NCBI GenBank assembly: GCA_022825185.1
Contig: JAJDYK010000235.1
Coordinates: 1 to 5,758 of the forward strand
DNA length: 5,758 nucleotides
Direction: 5' to 3'
Source of the DNA: Candidatus Latescibacterota bacterium
GTDB lineage: Bacteria; Latescibacterota; UBA2968; UBA8231
Made by a program: the position numbers and the translations under genes. The first letter of the stretch is position 1; every line of letters starts with the position of its first letter. The notes beneath the pieces were generated by a model. It ran no database searches. It was not told where the DNA came from and saw only the letters and a program-made list of their open reading frames with translations. Below are positions 1 to 5,758 of this stretch, piece by piece.

Positions 1-1180
1 GGACATCAAAATAGACACTAGGGGCCGCCCCACTAACCGCAGCAGAGCAGAGCATATCGGCCACATCCTCGGTTTGCTCCCATGCGCGCAGCAGCAGGCC
101 GTAGGCTTTGCGCTTGGCGCGGCCCAAATCCGCCGCCACAGCGCGCTCGTCGAGGCTGGCCAATGAGGCGTTTATTTCCTCGCACAACCGGTCGCTCTGC
201 TGGGTATATCCGCCCACTGTACAAAAGCAGAACGTCTGCTCGGCATAGACCTCGGCTCCAAAGGCATCGCCGTCGATCAGGCCATCTTCGTAGTGCGCGG
301 CAAAAAAATCGCTCGCCGGCCCCAGAGCGATGTCCAAGGCCAGCTCTAAGGCCAACTCCCGCAAGAGCAAATCGCGACCCGATTGACCCGCCTTGTCATC
401 GCCGAAAAACAGCAAGGTATAGGGACGGCTGACCGGCAGAGCTAAGGCCCCGAGCGGCTGCGGAGTGGGCAATACCACTGGGCGTTCCACTCGATCCCAT
501 GCGGAGCGCGGCCGGCTGTACTTTAGCAAAGTGGATTCGACGGTCGCGTAAGTGGCCTCTACATCGAAATCCCCACACAAGTACAGCCCCATGTATTCGG
601 GCCGATAAAACACCTCGTGGCAACGAGTTAGCATGTCCTCGTCAACCTGCCCGATGCTCTCCCGCGTGCCAGCCATGTCCCAAGCCAAGGGACTATTCTG
701 GTACAGCCCTTCAAGGCCGTGTAAAAACCCGATCCACTCCGGGTCGTCGCAGCTTATCTGTAACTCGTGGTCGATGATTTCGCGCTCTTGAGCGACACCG
801 TCTGGCAGGACGTGCAGGTCCAACGCGAGTTCAAAGAGCAACGCTAAATGGTCCGCAAAATGCTCAATGCAGGTCAGAGAAAAAACGGTTGAAGTAAAAC
901 TGGTGCTGGCGTTTACATCGCCGCCGAGGCGGTTGATTCGTTCGGTGATATCGCCGTAGGGTTTGGCAAAAAGGCGGTGTTCGAGAAAGTGTGCGGTTCC
1001 AGCCGGCGTAGTTTGTACCTGTCCGGAGTCACGAGCGCGCAGATGCAGATCGACCGAACCGTAGTCTATGTACAGCACGGCCGCTTTTTGCCGACTGCCC
1101 GGCCGCGGTACTGCCCATACATCGAGGCCGCCCAAGCGGTTGCGGTACACCCCTTCCCCCAATAGCGCATCCGCGATCAC
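1..1180 (-). CDS. ymfH: M16 family zinc metallopeptidase, YmfH-like (catalytic partner), 3' end beyond the window
   Basis: The frame is open from a GTG at 1180 to the left edge (393 codons), with no stop in the window. The product is an M16B (pitrilysin/processing peptidase) protein. The inverted zinc motif HFLEH is at residues 64-68 (bases 991-977). The third zinc ligand is probably Glu139, in EREIIDHELQ (residues 132-141). Other family signatures are an LGGLDVWAVPRPG segment near the N-terminus, NASTSFTSTVFS after the zinc helix, and a DDPEW segment near residue 145. These match what I recall of the B. subtilis YmfH type, which is usually about 425 residues, so roughly 30 residues seem to be missing off the edge. 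GTG 1180 is chosen because the frame has a TAG at 1219-1217 and no ATG between; a weak GGGA lies 9 nt upstream. It follows the ymfF-like gene by 4 nt. NCBI names related families YfmF/YfmH and links them to EF-P 5-aminopentanol modification. The substrate here is unknown. Confidence 0.9.
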   Translation of the reverse strand, partial: MIADALLGEGVYRNRLGGLDVWAVPRPGSRQKAAVLYIDYGSVDLHLRARDSGQVQTTPAGTAHFLEHRLFAKPYGDITERINRLGGDVNASTSFTSTVFSLTCIEHFADHLALLFELALDLHVLPDGVAQEREIIDHELQISCDDPEWIGFLHGLEGLYQNSPLAWDMAGTRESIGQVDEDMLTRCHEVFYRPEYMGLYLCGDFDVEATYATVESTLLKYSRPRSAWDRVERPVVLPTPQPLGALALPVSRPYTLLFFGDDKAGQSGRDLLLRELALELALDIALGPASDFFAAHYEDGLIDGDAFGAEVYAEQTFCFCTVGGYTQQSDRLCEEINASLASLDERAVAADLGRAKRKAYGLLLRAWEQTEDVADMLCSAAVSGAAPSVYFDV

Positions 1181-1184
1181 GTTA

Positions 1185-2456
1185 TCACGTCCCGTGCAAT
1201 AAAAAGGCCGTGTCCGCTACAATGCCGCCGGCCATGCGAGTTAAGTCCTCGACGCCGACTTGCTCGATGCGCTGCCATAGCGTTTCCGGGGATTGGTTGC
1301 CCCCTATCAGTCCCTCGCGCAATTGATAGCGAAAAAAGCCCTCGCGGTCTTCGGCCAGCCCCAACAGCCGCGCTCGCAACAAGTGACGAGCCGCTTCGAT
1401 TTCGCGGCAATCAAAGGCTCCTGCGCGCAGCGACTGGAGTTCCTGTTCCACCTTATCCCGAACCTCGGAGTATGCAGCGGCCTCAATGCCTGCGGCCACA
1501 AAGAGCAAGCCGCTCAATGCCTCGATATGCGATGAGATGTAGTAGCACAAGCCTTCTTCTTCGCGGAGGTGCTTGAATAGCCGCGATGGACCATCGCCAC
1601 CCAGTATCAGGTTTAGGAGCGCCAAAGCCGGATAGTCGTCTGTGCCGTCTGCGCCATACGCAACTTGCGTGCGATAGCCCAACACTACTTTGGCCTCTCG
1701 TACCGCTTGGCATTCAAAAACCTCGCGCCGCAGCCCAGCACGGCGCGAGCACCGCGGCAGGGACTGGGGCTGGTTTGCCGCACGCTTCCAAGTAAAGAGC
1801 GACTCCATCAAGGGCTGAATCTGCTCCAAACGTACATCGCCGCTTACGAAAATATCTAAGCGATCAGTAGCCGTCCGCTCGCGGTAGAAAGCCCACAGTT
1901 CATCGGCCTGCACGGTCGCAAAGTCCGCAGGGTTACCCAGCGGCGACAGGCCCGTGGGTTCGCCCCGGCACATCTCTTCGCTGCACCGCCTTTGTGCGTA
2001 GCCCAGTTTGTCGTTGAAGCCATCGGCGATTTGCCGCGCGAGGCGGTGCTTTTCTCGCTCCAGATGGTCGCGTTGGAATCCACTACCATCGCGCAGAACA
2101 TCGCGTAGGAAGGTCAAACCTCGTTCCAGTATTCCCTTCTTCCCAAGGAAGTTATCGTCTATGACTTCTAGACACAAATGAACGAACTGATACTCTCCCA
2201 AGCGATCAACTTGCACCGAGTAATACGCCCCGTAGAGGTCGTCGATAAAGCGGTTGAGGCTCTGTACATTGGGCAGCTTGTGCGTGCCCCGCGCCAGCAG
2301 TCGGCTGCTCAGGGCCACCAATGAATGTCTCGGTGCACACAGCGGCGTGCTCAGACACACATCCACCCGGATCGTCTTGTACAGTCCAATGCTGTGCAGA
2401 TGCAAATAGACGCCGTCCGCGAGTTGGACGCGGATGAATTCACCTGCTGTATGCAT
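1185..2456 (-). CDS. ymfF: M16 family peptidase-like protein, YmfF-like, lacking the zinc motif
   Basis: Encodes 423 residues from ATG 2456, the usual size for YmfF-type M16 proteins. Where an active enzyme has HxxEH followed by a Gly-Thr, this protein has SSRLLARGTHKLPN (about residues 50-63). The zinc ligands are therefore absent and it should be proteolytically inactive. Family features remain: DLYGAYYS (73-80), a KHRLARQI helix (136-143), SPLGNP (171-176), and the C-domain motif SRLFKHLREEEGLCYY (291-306) with the Arg and Tyr residues that inactive M16 subunits often lend to an active partner. It is the first gene of a two-gene unit with the HFLEH-containing ymfH-like gene, and a heterodimer is the likely form (inference from the family). 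The frame stays open back to 2783, but that part is antisense to conserved trmJ codons. ATG 2456 fits the family N-terminus and has AGAAGGA 12 nt upstream. ATG 2498 is an in-frame alternative adding 14 residues. Confidence 0.9.
   Translation of the reverse strand: MHTAGEFIRVQLADGVYLHLHSIGLYKTIRVDVCLSTPLCAPRHSLVALSSRLLARGTHKLPNVQSLNRFIDDLYGAYYSVQVDRLGEYQFVHLCLEVIDDNFLGKKGILERGLTFLRDVLRDGSGFQRDHLEREKHRLARQIADGFNDKLGYAQRRCSEEMCRGEPTGLSPLGNPADFATVQADELWAFYRERTATDRLDIFVSGDVRLEQIQPLMESLFTWKRAANQPQSLPRCSRRAGLRREVFECQAVREAKVVLGYRTQVAYGADGTDDYPALALLNLILGGDGPSRLFKHLREEEGLCYYISSHIEALSGLLFVAAGIEAAAYSEVRDKVEQELQSLRAGAFDCREIEAARHLLRARLLGLAEDREGFFRYQLREGLIGGNQSPETLWQRIEQVGVEDLTRMAGGIVADTAFLLHGT
1190..1193 (-). 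promoter_or_regulatory. Weak ribosome binding site for the ymfH-like gene
   Basis: GGGA lies 9 nt before the GTG at 1180 and inside the last codons of the upstream ymfF-like gene. It is a poor Shine-Dalgarno match, so the second peptidase probably depends on translational coupling to the first. The stop at 1187-1185 and the GTG are only 4 nt apart. The site supports GTG as the start, because the frame has no ATG between the TAG at 1219-1217 and this point. Confidence 0.4.
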
Positions 2457-2496
2457 TGGCGCGCAGTATCCTTCTTGGTTTAGTTTGACAAGCCGC
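2457..2496. promoter_or_regulatory. Short divergent intergenic region between the ymfF-like gene and trmJ
   Basis: These 40 bp are the only non-coding DNA of note in the window and separate two genes transcribed away from each other. Any promoter for either gene must lie here or inside the opposite gene's first codons. A perfect TTGACA occurs on the plus strand at 2485-2490, but the -10 position (about 2508-2513) has no TATAAT-like sequence and falls inside trmJ. On the minus strand, TTGTCA (2490-2485) is followed after 17 nt by TACTGC, a weak -10. I therefore assign no exact promoter. No operator palindrome stands out. Confidence 0.35.
2469..2475 (-). promoter_or_regulatory. Probable ribosome binding site for the ymfF-like gene
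   Basis: AGAAGGA on the minus strand is a good Shine-Dalgarno match but sits 12 nt from ATG 2456, slightly further than the usual 5-9 nt. It still favours 2456 over ATG 2498, because the site lies downstream of 2498 and could not serve that start. It lies within the 40-bp divergent gap. Confidence 0.5.
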
Positions 2497-3249
2497 ATGA
2501 ATCCTCTCGACAACATCCGCGTCGTGCTCGTCGAGCCGGCCACGCCCGGCAATATCGGCGCTACGGCCCGCGTACTCAAAACAACGGGCATAAGCCAGTT
2601 AGCCTTGGTCAATCCCGGAGCGTGGGATACGCCCGAAGCGCGCACTTTTGCCCACGGCGCGGGCGATATTCTCGACACCAGCCAAGTCTTCCCCAACCTC
2701 GCCGCGGCTGTAGCCGATTGCCACATCGTCGTCGGCACGACCCATCGGCAGGGCCGCTTCCGCACGGTTACTTCCGCACCCAAGCCCCTGATTGACCAAC
2801 TAGCCTCTCAAGTACATCACCGCCGCATCGCCCTTGTGTTCGGGCGCGAAAGGGACGGCTTGTGGCATGAGGAACTCGCGCTCTGTCACCAAGTTCTGAG
2901 GTTCCCCACAGCCGTGGCCTATCCCTCCCTCAACCTCTCCCACGCCGTGCTCCTGTTCACCTACGGCCTGTATGCGACCGTGAGCGAAAAACCACCGGAT
3001 CCACCCGGGCAACTAGCTACGGCTGGCGAGCGCGAGCGAATGTTCGCGCAGATCCTGCAAGCCCTTGCCGAGATAGAGTTTACCCCGTACAACAACGAGC
3101 CGGATCACTTCGGCCGAGTGCTGCGCCGCTTCTTCAACAAGGTCGATTTGGAAGTTCGCGATGTGCGGGCGATTCAGACGATATGCGGCCAGATCCGCAA
3201 GTTCAGCCGCCGCTATCGCCGCAGTGCTGGGCGTACTGAGGCCGACTGA
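2497..3249 (+). CDS. trmJ: tRNA 2'-O-methyltransferase, TrmJ family (SPOUT superfamily)
   Basis: Encodes 250 residues, close to the 240-260 typical of TrmJ. In E. coli this enzyme uses S-adenosylmethionine to methylate the 2'-OH of nucleotide 32 in the tRNA anticodon loop. It opens with [20 protein letters not shown] (6-25), the SpoU motif 1 with the conserved Asn19 and Arg25. The trefoil-knot SAM site follows: VFGRERDGL (114-122) and [10 protein letters not shown] (142-151). The C-terminal tail (about 204-240: FGRVLRRFF, then [16 protein letters not shown]) is the helical extension seen in TrmJ/YjtD proteins rather than in plain TrmH or TrmL. ATG 2497 is chosen because the homologous N-terminus begins just there. 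ATG 2434 would add 21 residues that are not family-like and would overlap the divergent ymfF-like start. No clear Shine-Dalgarno precedes 2497. Target position 32 is inferred from the family; a related SpoU enzyme with another target is possible. Confidence 0.9.
   Translation: MNPLDNIRVVLVEPATPGNIGATARVLKTTGISQLALVNPGAWDTPEARTFAHGAGDILDTSQVFPNLAAAVADCHIVVGTTHRQGRFRTVTSAPKPLIDQLASQVHHRRIALVFGRERDGLWHEELALCHQVLRFPTAVAYPSLNLSHAVLLFTYGLYATVSEKPPDPPGQLATAGERERMFAQILQALAEIEFTPYNNEPDHFGRVLRRFFNKVDLEVRDVRAIQTICGQIRKFSRRYRRSAGRTEAD
3213..3249. other. 37-nt tail-to-tail overlap of trmJ and gmd
   Basis: The trmJ stop TGA is at 3247-3249 (plus) and the gmd stop TAG at 3215-3213 (minus), so each gene's last dozen codons are read from the other's complement. 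The shared DNA encodes the poorly conserved, Arg-rich tails of both proteins. A small plus-strand RNA hairpin can be drawn at 3222-3238 (6-bp stem with one G-U pair, 5-nt loop), but no T-run follows, so I do not call it a terminator. Confidence 0.85.
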
Positions 3250-4211
3250 TGGCCCACCTGCTCCAAGTCCCAGTCAACCATCTGCCGGACCATTTCCTCA
3301 AAGCCGACCTCGGGTTCCCAACCTAATTTTTCCCGCGCCTTAGTCGCATCGCCCAACAGGGTATGCACCTCGGCGGGACGCAAAAAACGCTCATCGAGGA
3401 CCACGTATTGCCGCCAGTCCAAGCCAGCGTGGGCAAAGGCGACCTCGCAGAATTCGCCGATGGTTCGGGAGGTGCCCGTGGCGACGACGTAATCGTCGGG
3501 TTCATCCTGCTGAAGCATCATCCACATCGCGCGGACAAAGTCGCCGGCATAGCCCCAATCTCGGCGGGGAGTTAGGTCACCGAGGCGCAACTCTTGGTCC
3601 AGCCCGTGTTTGATGCGGGCTACGCCATGCGTGATTTTGCGGGTGACGAATTCGCGCCCGCGGCGCGGCGACTCGTGATTGAAGAGAATGCCCGTGCAGG
3701 CGAACATGCCGTAGCTTTCGCGGTAGTTGATGGTGATCCAATGCGCGTAAAGCTTGGACACCCCATAGGGCGAACGCGGATAGAATGCCGTTTGCTCGTT
3801 CTGCGGCGTCTCTTGCACCTTGCCGAACAACTCGCTGGTGCTGGCTTGGTAAAAGCGAATGTTCTCGTCGCAGACGCGGATAGCTTCCAAAAGCCGCGTC
3901 ACGCCCAAGCCGGTGATCTCGCCGGTCAACATGGGTTGCTCCCAAGAGACCGGTATAAAGGATTGGGCACCTAGATTGTACACTTCCTGCGGCCGCGCGG
4001 CCTGCAGCGCCGAAACCAACGACTTCTGATCTAACAGATCGCCGGAGATCAGTTCTATTTTGTCCTGCAAATGGCCGATCCGCTCGAAATTGACCGTGCT
4101 ACTGCGGCGAACCAACCCGAAAACCTCATAGCCCTTTTCCAGCAGTAATTCGGCCAAGTACGAACCGTCTTGGCCGGTAATGCCAGTGATTAAGGCGCGT
4201 TTCTGGCTCAT
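3213..4211 (-). CDS. gmd: GDP-mannose 4,6-dehydratase
   Basis: Encodes 332 residues, within the range for bacterial Gmd (about 320-370). The enzyme is a cytoplasmic extended short-chain dehydrogenase that converts GDP-D-mannose to GDP-4-keto-6-deoxy-D-mannose, the precursor of GDP-fucose, GDP-rhamnose, GDP-perosamine and similar sugars for surface polysaccharides. The sequence shows the NADP-binding GITGQDG (10-16), [11 protein letters not shown] (35-45), STSELFG (124-130) with likely catalytic Thr125 and Glu127, Y149xxxK153, the substrate loop NHESPRRG (178-185), RDWGYAGDF (217-225) and [11 protein letters not shown] (278-288). All key residues are present. The start follows the stop of gcvP by 1 nt, with AAGGGG 6 nt upstream, so translation is probably coupled. 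No second-step enzyme (fucose synthase, Rmd) is in the window, so the final sugar cannot be named. The C-terminal dozen residues overlap trmJ on the other strand. Confidence 0.96.
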   Translation of the reverse strand: MSQKRALITGITGQDGSYLAELLLEKGYEVFGLVRRSSTVNFERIGHLQDKIELISGDLLDQKSLVSALQAARPQEVYNLGAQSFIPVSWEQPMLTGEITGLGVTRLLEAIRVCDENIRFYQASTSELFGKVQETPQNEQTAFYPRSPYGVSKLYAHWITINYRESYGMFACTGILFNHESPRRGREFVTRKITHGVARIKHGLDQELRLGDLTPRRDWGYAGDFVRAMWMMLQQDEPDDYVVATGTSRTIGEFCEVAFAHAGLDWRQYVVLDERFLRPAEVHTLLGDATKAREKLGWEPEVGFEEMVRQMVDWDLEQVGHQSASVRPALRR

Positions 4212-4212
4212 T

Positions 4213-5758
4213 TTATTCCCCTTGAGAATATGCCTCTACAGGCGGACAGGAACAGATTAAGTTGCGATCGCCCTGCGCGTCGTTCAGTCGCCCGACGGCT
4301 GGCCAGAACTTGCGCTCCAATAGCCAAGGAGCCGGCAGGGCGGCAACGGTTCTAGAATAAGGCCGATCCCATTCGTCGGCCAGCACGATATCCATCGGGT
4401 GCGGTGCGTGGACGAGCGGGTTGTCGGTGGGGTCCATTTCCCCGGCAGCTATTTGCTGGATTTCTTCGCCAATGGAGATCATGGCTTCGCAAAACCGATC
4501 CAATTCGGCCTTGGACTCGCTCTCGGTAGGTTCGAGCATCTGGGTCCCGGCAACTGGAAAGGATACCGTAGGCGCGTGGAACCCATAGTCCATCAACCGC
4601 TTGGCCACGTCTCCTACGCCAATGCCGTGCTCCCGCGCCCAGCGCAGGTCGAGGATGCACTCGTGGGCCACGCGCCCGTTCCGCCCCTTGTACAGCACGG
4701 GAAAGGAACCGGCGAGGCGGCTGCTCAGATAATTGGCATTGAGGATCGCGACCTTCGTTGCCTCGGTGAGACCCGTGCCGCCCATCAACCGCAAGTACGC
4801 CCAAGATATGAGCAGAATCGAGGCACTGCCCCACGGAGCAGCCGCAATGGGGCCAATTGACTCGGCCCCACCAGTGTGGACTAGGGGATGCGAAGGCAGG
4901 AACTCCACCAAGTGTTCGGCCACGGCAATGGGGCCCATCCCTGGGCCGCCCCCGCCGTGGGGAATGCAGAAGGTCTTGTGCAAATTCAAGTGGCACACGT
5001 CGATGCCGATTTCCCCGGGCCGGCACAATCCCACCAAGGCATTCATATTCGCGCCGTCCATATAGACCTGACCGCCCGCTTGGTGGACGACCGCGCAGAT
5101 TTCGCCGATGGCCTCTTCAAACACCCCGTGGGTCGAGGGGTACGTCACCATCAGGGCCGCCAACCGCTCGCGGTGTGCGTCGGCTTGCGCCCGCAGGTCC
5201 GCCAAGTCGATATTGCCGTCCTCATCACAGGCGACGACAACCACGTCCAAACCGGCCATAGCGGCGCTAGCTGGATTCGTCCCATGAGCTGAGGCCGGAA
5301 TGAGGCAGACGTTTCGCTGGGCCTCTCCGCGCGTCTGGTGGTATTTGCGCACGATGAGTAGGCCAGCGTATTCGCCCTGTGAACCCGCGTTGGGTTGCAG
5401 CGAGATGCCCTTGAGGCCGGTGATTTCGCGCAGCATGTCCTCCATTTCGGCGAAAATTACCGCGTACCCTTGAGCTTGATCTACGGGCGCAAATGGATGC
5501 AGCCCAGCGAATTCGGGCCAAGTGATCGCCATCATTTCCGCGGTCGCATTGAGCTTCATGGTACACGAGCCGAGGGGGATCATCGCGTGGACCAAAGACA
5601 GATCCTTGGCTTCGAGTCGGCGCATGTAGCGCATCATTTCGGTCTCGGAGTGATGCGACGCAAAGACTGGATGCTCCATGAAGGGCGAGTGGCGGACGTG
5701 GACAGGCTCCCAAGCAGGCCCTTCATCGACTGCGGCGGGCAGCTTGCCGCCCAGTAAG
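4213..5758 (-). CDS. gcvP: Glycine dehydrogenase (decarboxylating), P-protein, C-terminal part; 5' end beyond the window
   Basis: The visible frame is 514 codons plus stop, open to the right edge with no in-frame stop. The P-protein of the glycine cleavage system decarboxylates glycine with pyridoxal phosphate and passes the aminomethyl group to the lipoyl arm of GcvH. Seen here (numbered from the internal Met encoded at 5679): [14 protein letters not shown] (10-23), [11 protein letters not shown] (34-44), [13 protein letters not shown] (95-107), [14 protein letters not shown] (130-143), DGANMNA (208-214), [19 protein letters not shown] (232-250) with PLP-binding Lys235, [11 protein letters not shown] (336-346), [14 protein letters not shown] (375-388) and [10 protein letters not shown] (471-480). 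Met 5679 is not the start. It sits in [11 protein letters not shown], the linker that in one-chain GcvP (about 950 residues) normally reads FLTHPVF, and coding continues upstream. The split-type subunit (GcvPB) has a different N-terminus. The N-terminal half is outside the window. It is upstream of and probably co-transcribed with gmd. Confidence 0.95.
   Translation of the reverse strand, partial: LLGGKLPAAVDEGPAWEPVHVRHSPFMEHPVFASHHSETEMMRYMRRLEAKDLSLVHAMIPLGSCTMKLNATAEMMAITWPEFAGLHPFAPVDQAQGYAVIFAEMEDMLREITGLKGISLQPNAGSQGEYAGLLIVRKYHQTRGEAQRNVCLIPASAHGTNPASAAMAGLDVVVVACDEDGNIDLADLRAQADAHRERLAALMVTYPSTHGVFEEAIGEICAVVHQAGGQVYMDGANMNALVGLCRPGEIGIDVCHLNLHKTFCIPHGGGGPGMGPIAVAEHLVEFLPSHPLVHTGGAESIGPIAAAPWGSASILLISWAYLRLMGGTGLTEATKVAILNANYLSSRLAGSFPVLYKGRNGRVAHECILDLRWAREHGIGVGDVAKRLMDYGFHAPTVSFPVAGTQMLEPTESESKAELDRFCEAMISIGEEIQQIAAGEMDPTDNPLVHAPHPMDIVLADEWDRPYSRTVAALPAPWLLERKFWPAVGRLNDAQGDRNLICSCPPVEAYSQGE
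4218..4223 (-). promoter_or_regulatory. Ribosome binding site for gmd, inside the gcvP 3' end
   Basis: AAGGGG on the minus strand lies 6 nt from ATG 4211 and forms part of the last codons of gcvP (Gln-Gly-Glu). With a TAA-A-ATG junction, a ribosome ending gcvP is well placed to restart on gmd. The spacing and match are good. Confidence 0.65.

Noticed and set aside
82..777. Plus-strand open frames in the left 1.2 kb
   Set aside because: They are antisense to the ymfH-like coding frame, Arg/Pro-rich, with no recognisable domain; the minus-strand frame explains the whole region.
2485..2490. Perfect TTGACA -35 box on the plus strand
   Set aside because: At 16-18 bp spacing there is no -10-like sequence, and the implied start site would fall inside trmJ downstream of its ATG. 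It is most likely chance.
2434..2496. 21-residue N-terminal extension of trmJ from ATG 2434
   Set aside because: The added residues are not part of the TrmJ fold and would overlap the ymfF-like start; homologues begin at the position of ATG 2497.
2457..2783. Upstream extension of the ymfF-like frame by 109 codons (total 532 residues)
   Set aside because: It lies antisense to the conserved N-terminal third of trmJ, has no M16-like sequence, and the family N-terminus begins at about 2456.
3222..3238. Hairpin as a trmJ terminator
   Set aside because: The stem is only 6 bp with a wobble pair, lies before the stop codon, and has no following T-run; the G-U pair becomes an A-C mismatch on the minus strand.
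4026..4055. Cluster of GATC and an inverted CTGATCT/AGATCAG repeat
   Set aside because: It lies wholly inside conserved gmd codons (the ISGDLLDQK segment) and is explained by codon choice; no second copy nearby.
4352..5292. Long opposite-strand and alternate-frame open frames within gcvP
   Set aside because: They are rich in Arg and Pro, show no recognisable domain, and are shadows of a strongly conserved GC-rich gene.

Overview
This is a compact stretch of an ordinary bacterial chromosome with moderately high GC, judged by eye. It carries five protein-coding genes and almost no non-coding DNA. Both outer genes are cut by the window edges. I see no rRNA, tRNA, CRISPR array, insertion sequence, integrase or phage gene. 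The genes are typically bacterial, but they do not fix the phylum. The M16 pair resembles the YmfF/YmfH proteins best known from Firmicutes, whereas the glycine decarboxylase is the single-chain type common in Proteobacteria, Actinobacteria and many environmental lineages. An uncultured or environmental bacterium is plausible, but this is inference.

Layout, left to right. Positions 1-2456 on the minus strand hold two tandem M16-family (insulinase/processing peptidase-like) genes. The upstream one (ymfF-like, 2456-1185) lacks the zinc-binding HxxEH motif. The downstream one (ymfH-like, from 1180 off the left edge) has an intact HFLEH. Only 4 nt separate them, so they are almost certainly one operon, and by family precedent their products probably work as a pair. 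A 40-bp gap (2457-2496) separates this operon from a divergent plus-strand gene (2497-3249) for a SpoU/SPOUT tRNA 2'-O-methyltransferase of the TrmJ family. The 3' end of trmJ runs 37 nt into the 3' end of a convergent minus-strand gene, gmd (4211-3213), for GDP-mannose 4,6-dehydratase. gmd starts 1 nt after the stop of the gene upstream of it on the minus strand. That gene is the C-terminal half of glycine dehydrogenase (decarboxylating), gcvP, and it continues off the right edge.

The genes serve separate housekeeping jobs: peptide or protein processing, tRNA modification, deoxy-sugar nucleotide synthesis and one-carbon metabolism. Nothing here looks like a new defence system or mobile system. 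The points worth a second look are the active/inactive peptidase pair, the tight gcvP-gmd junction between unrelated pathways, the 37-nt tail-to-tail overlap, and the very short divergent promoter region. Two start codons also need care. The longest open frames for ymfF and trmJ both run past their likely true starts, and gcvP has an internal ATG that mimics a start.
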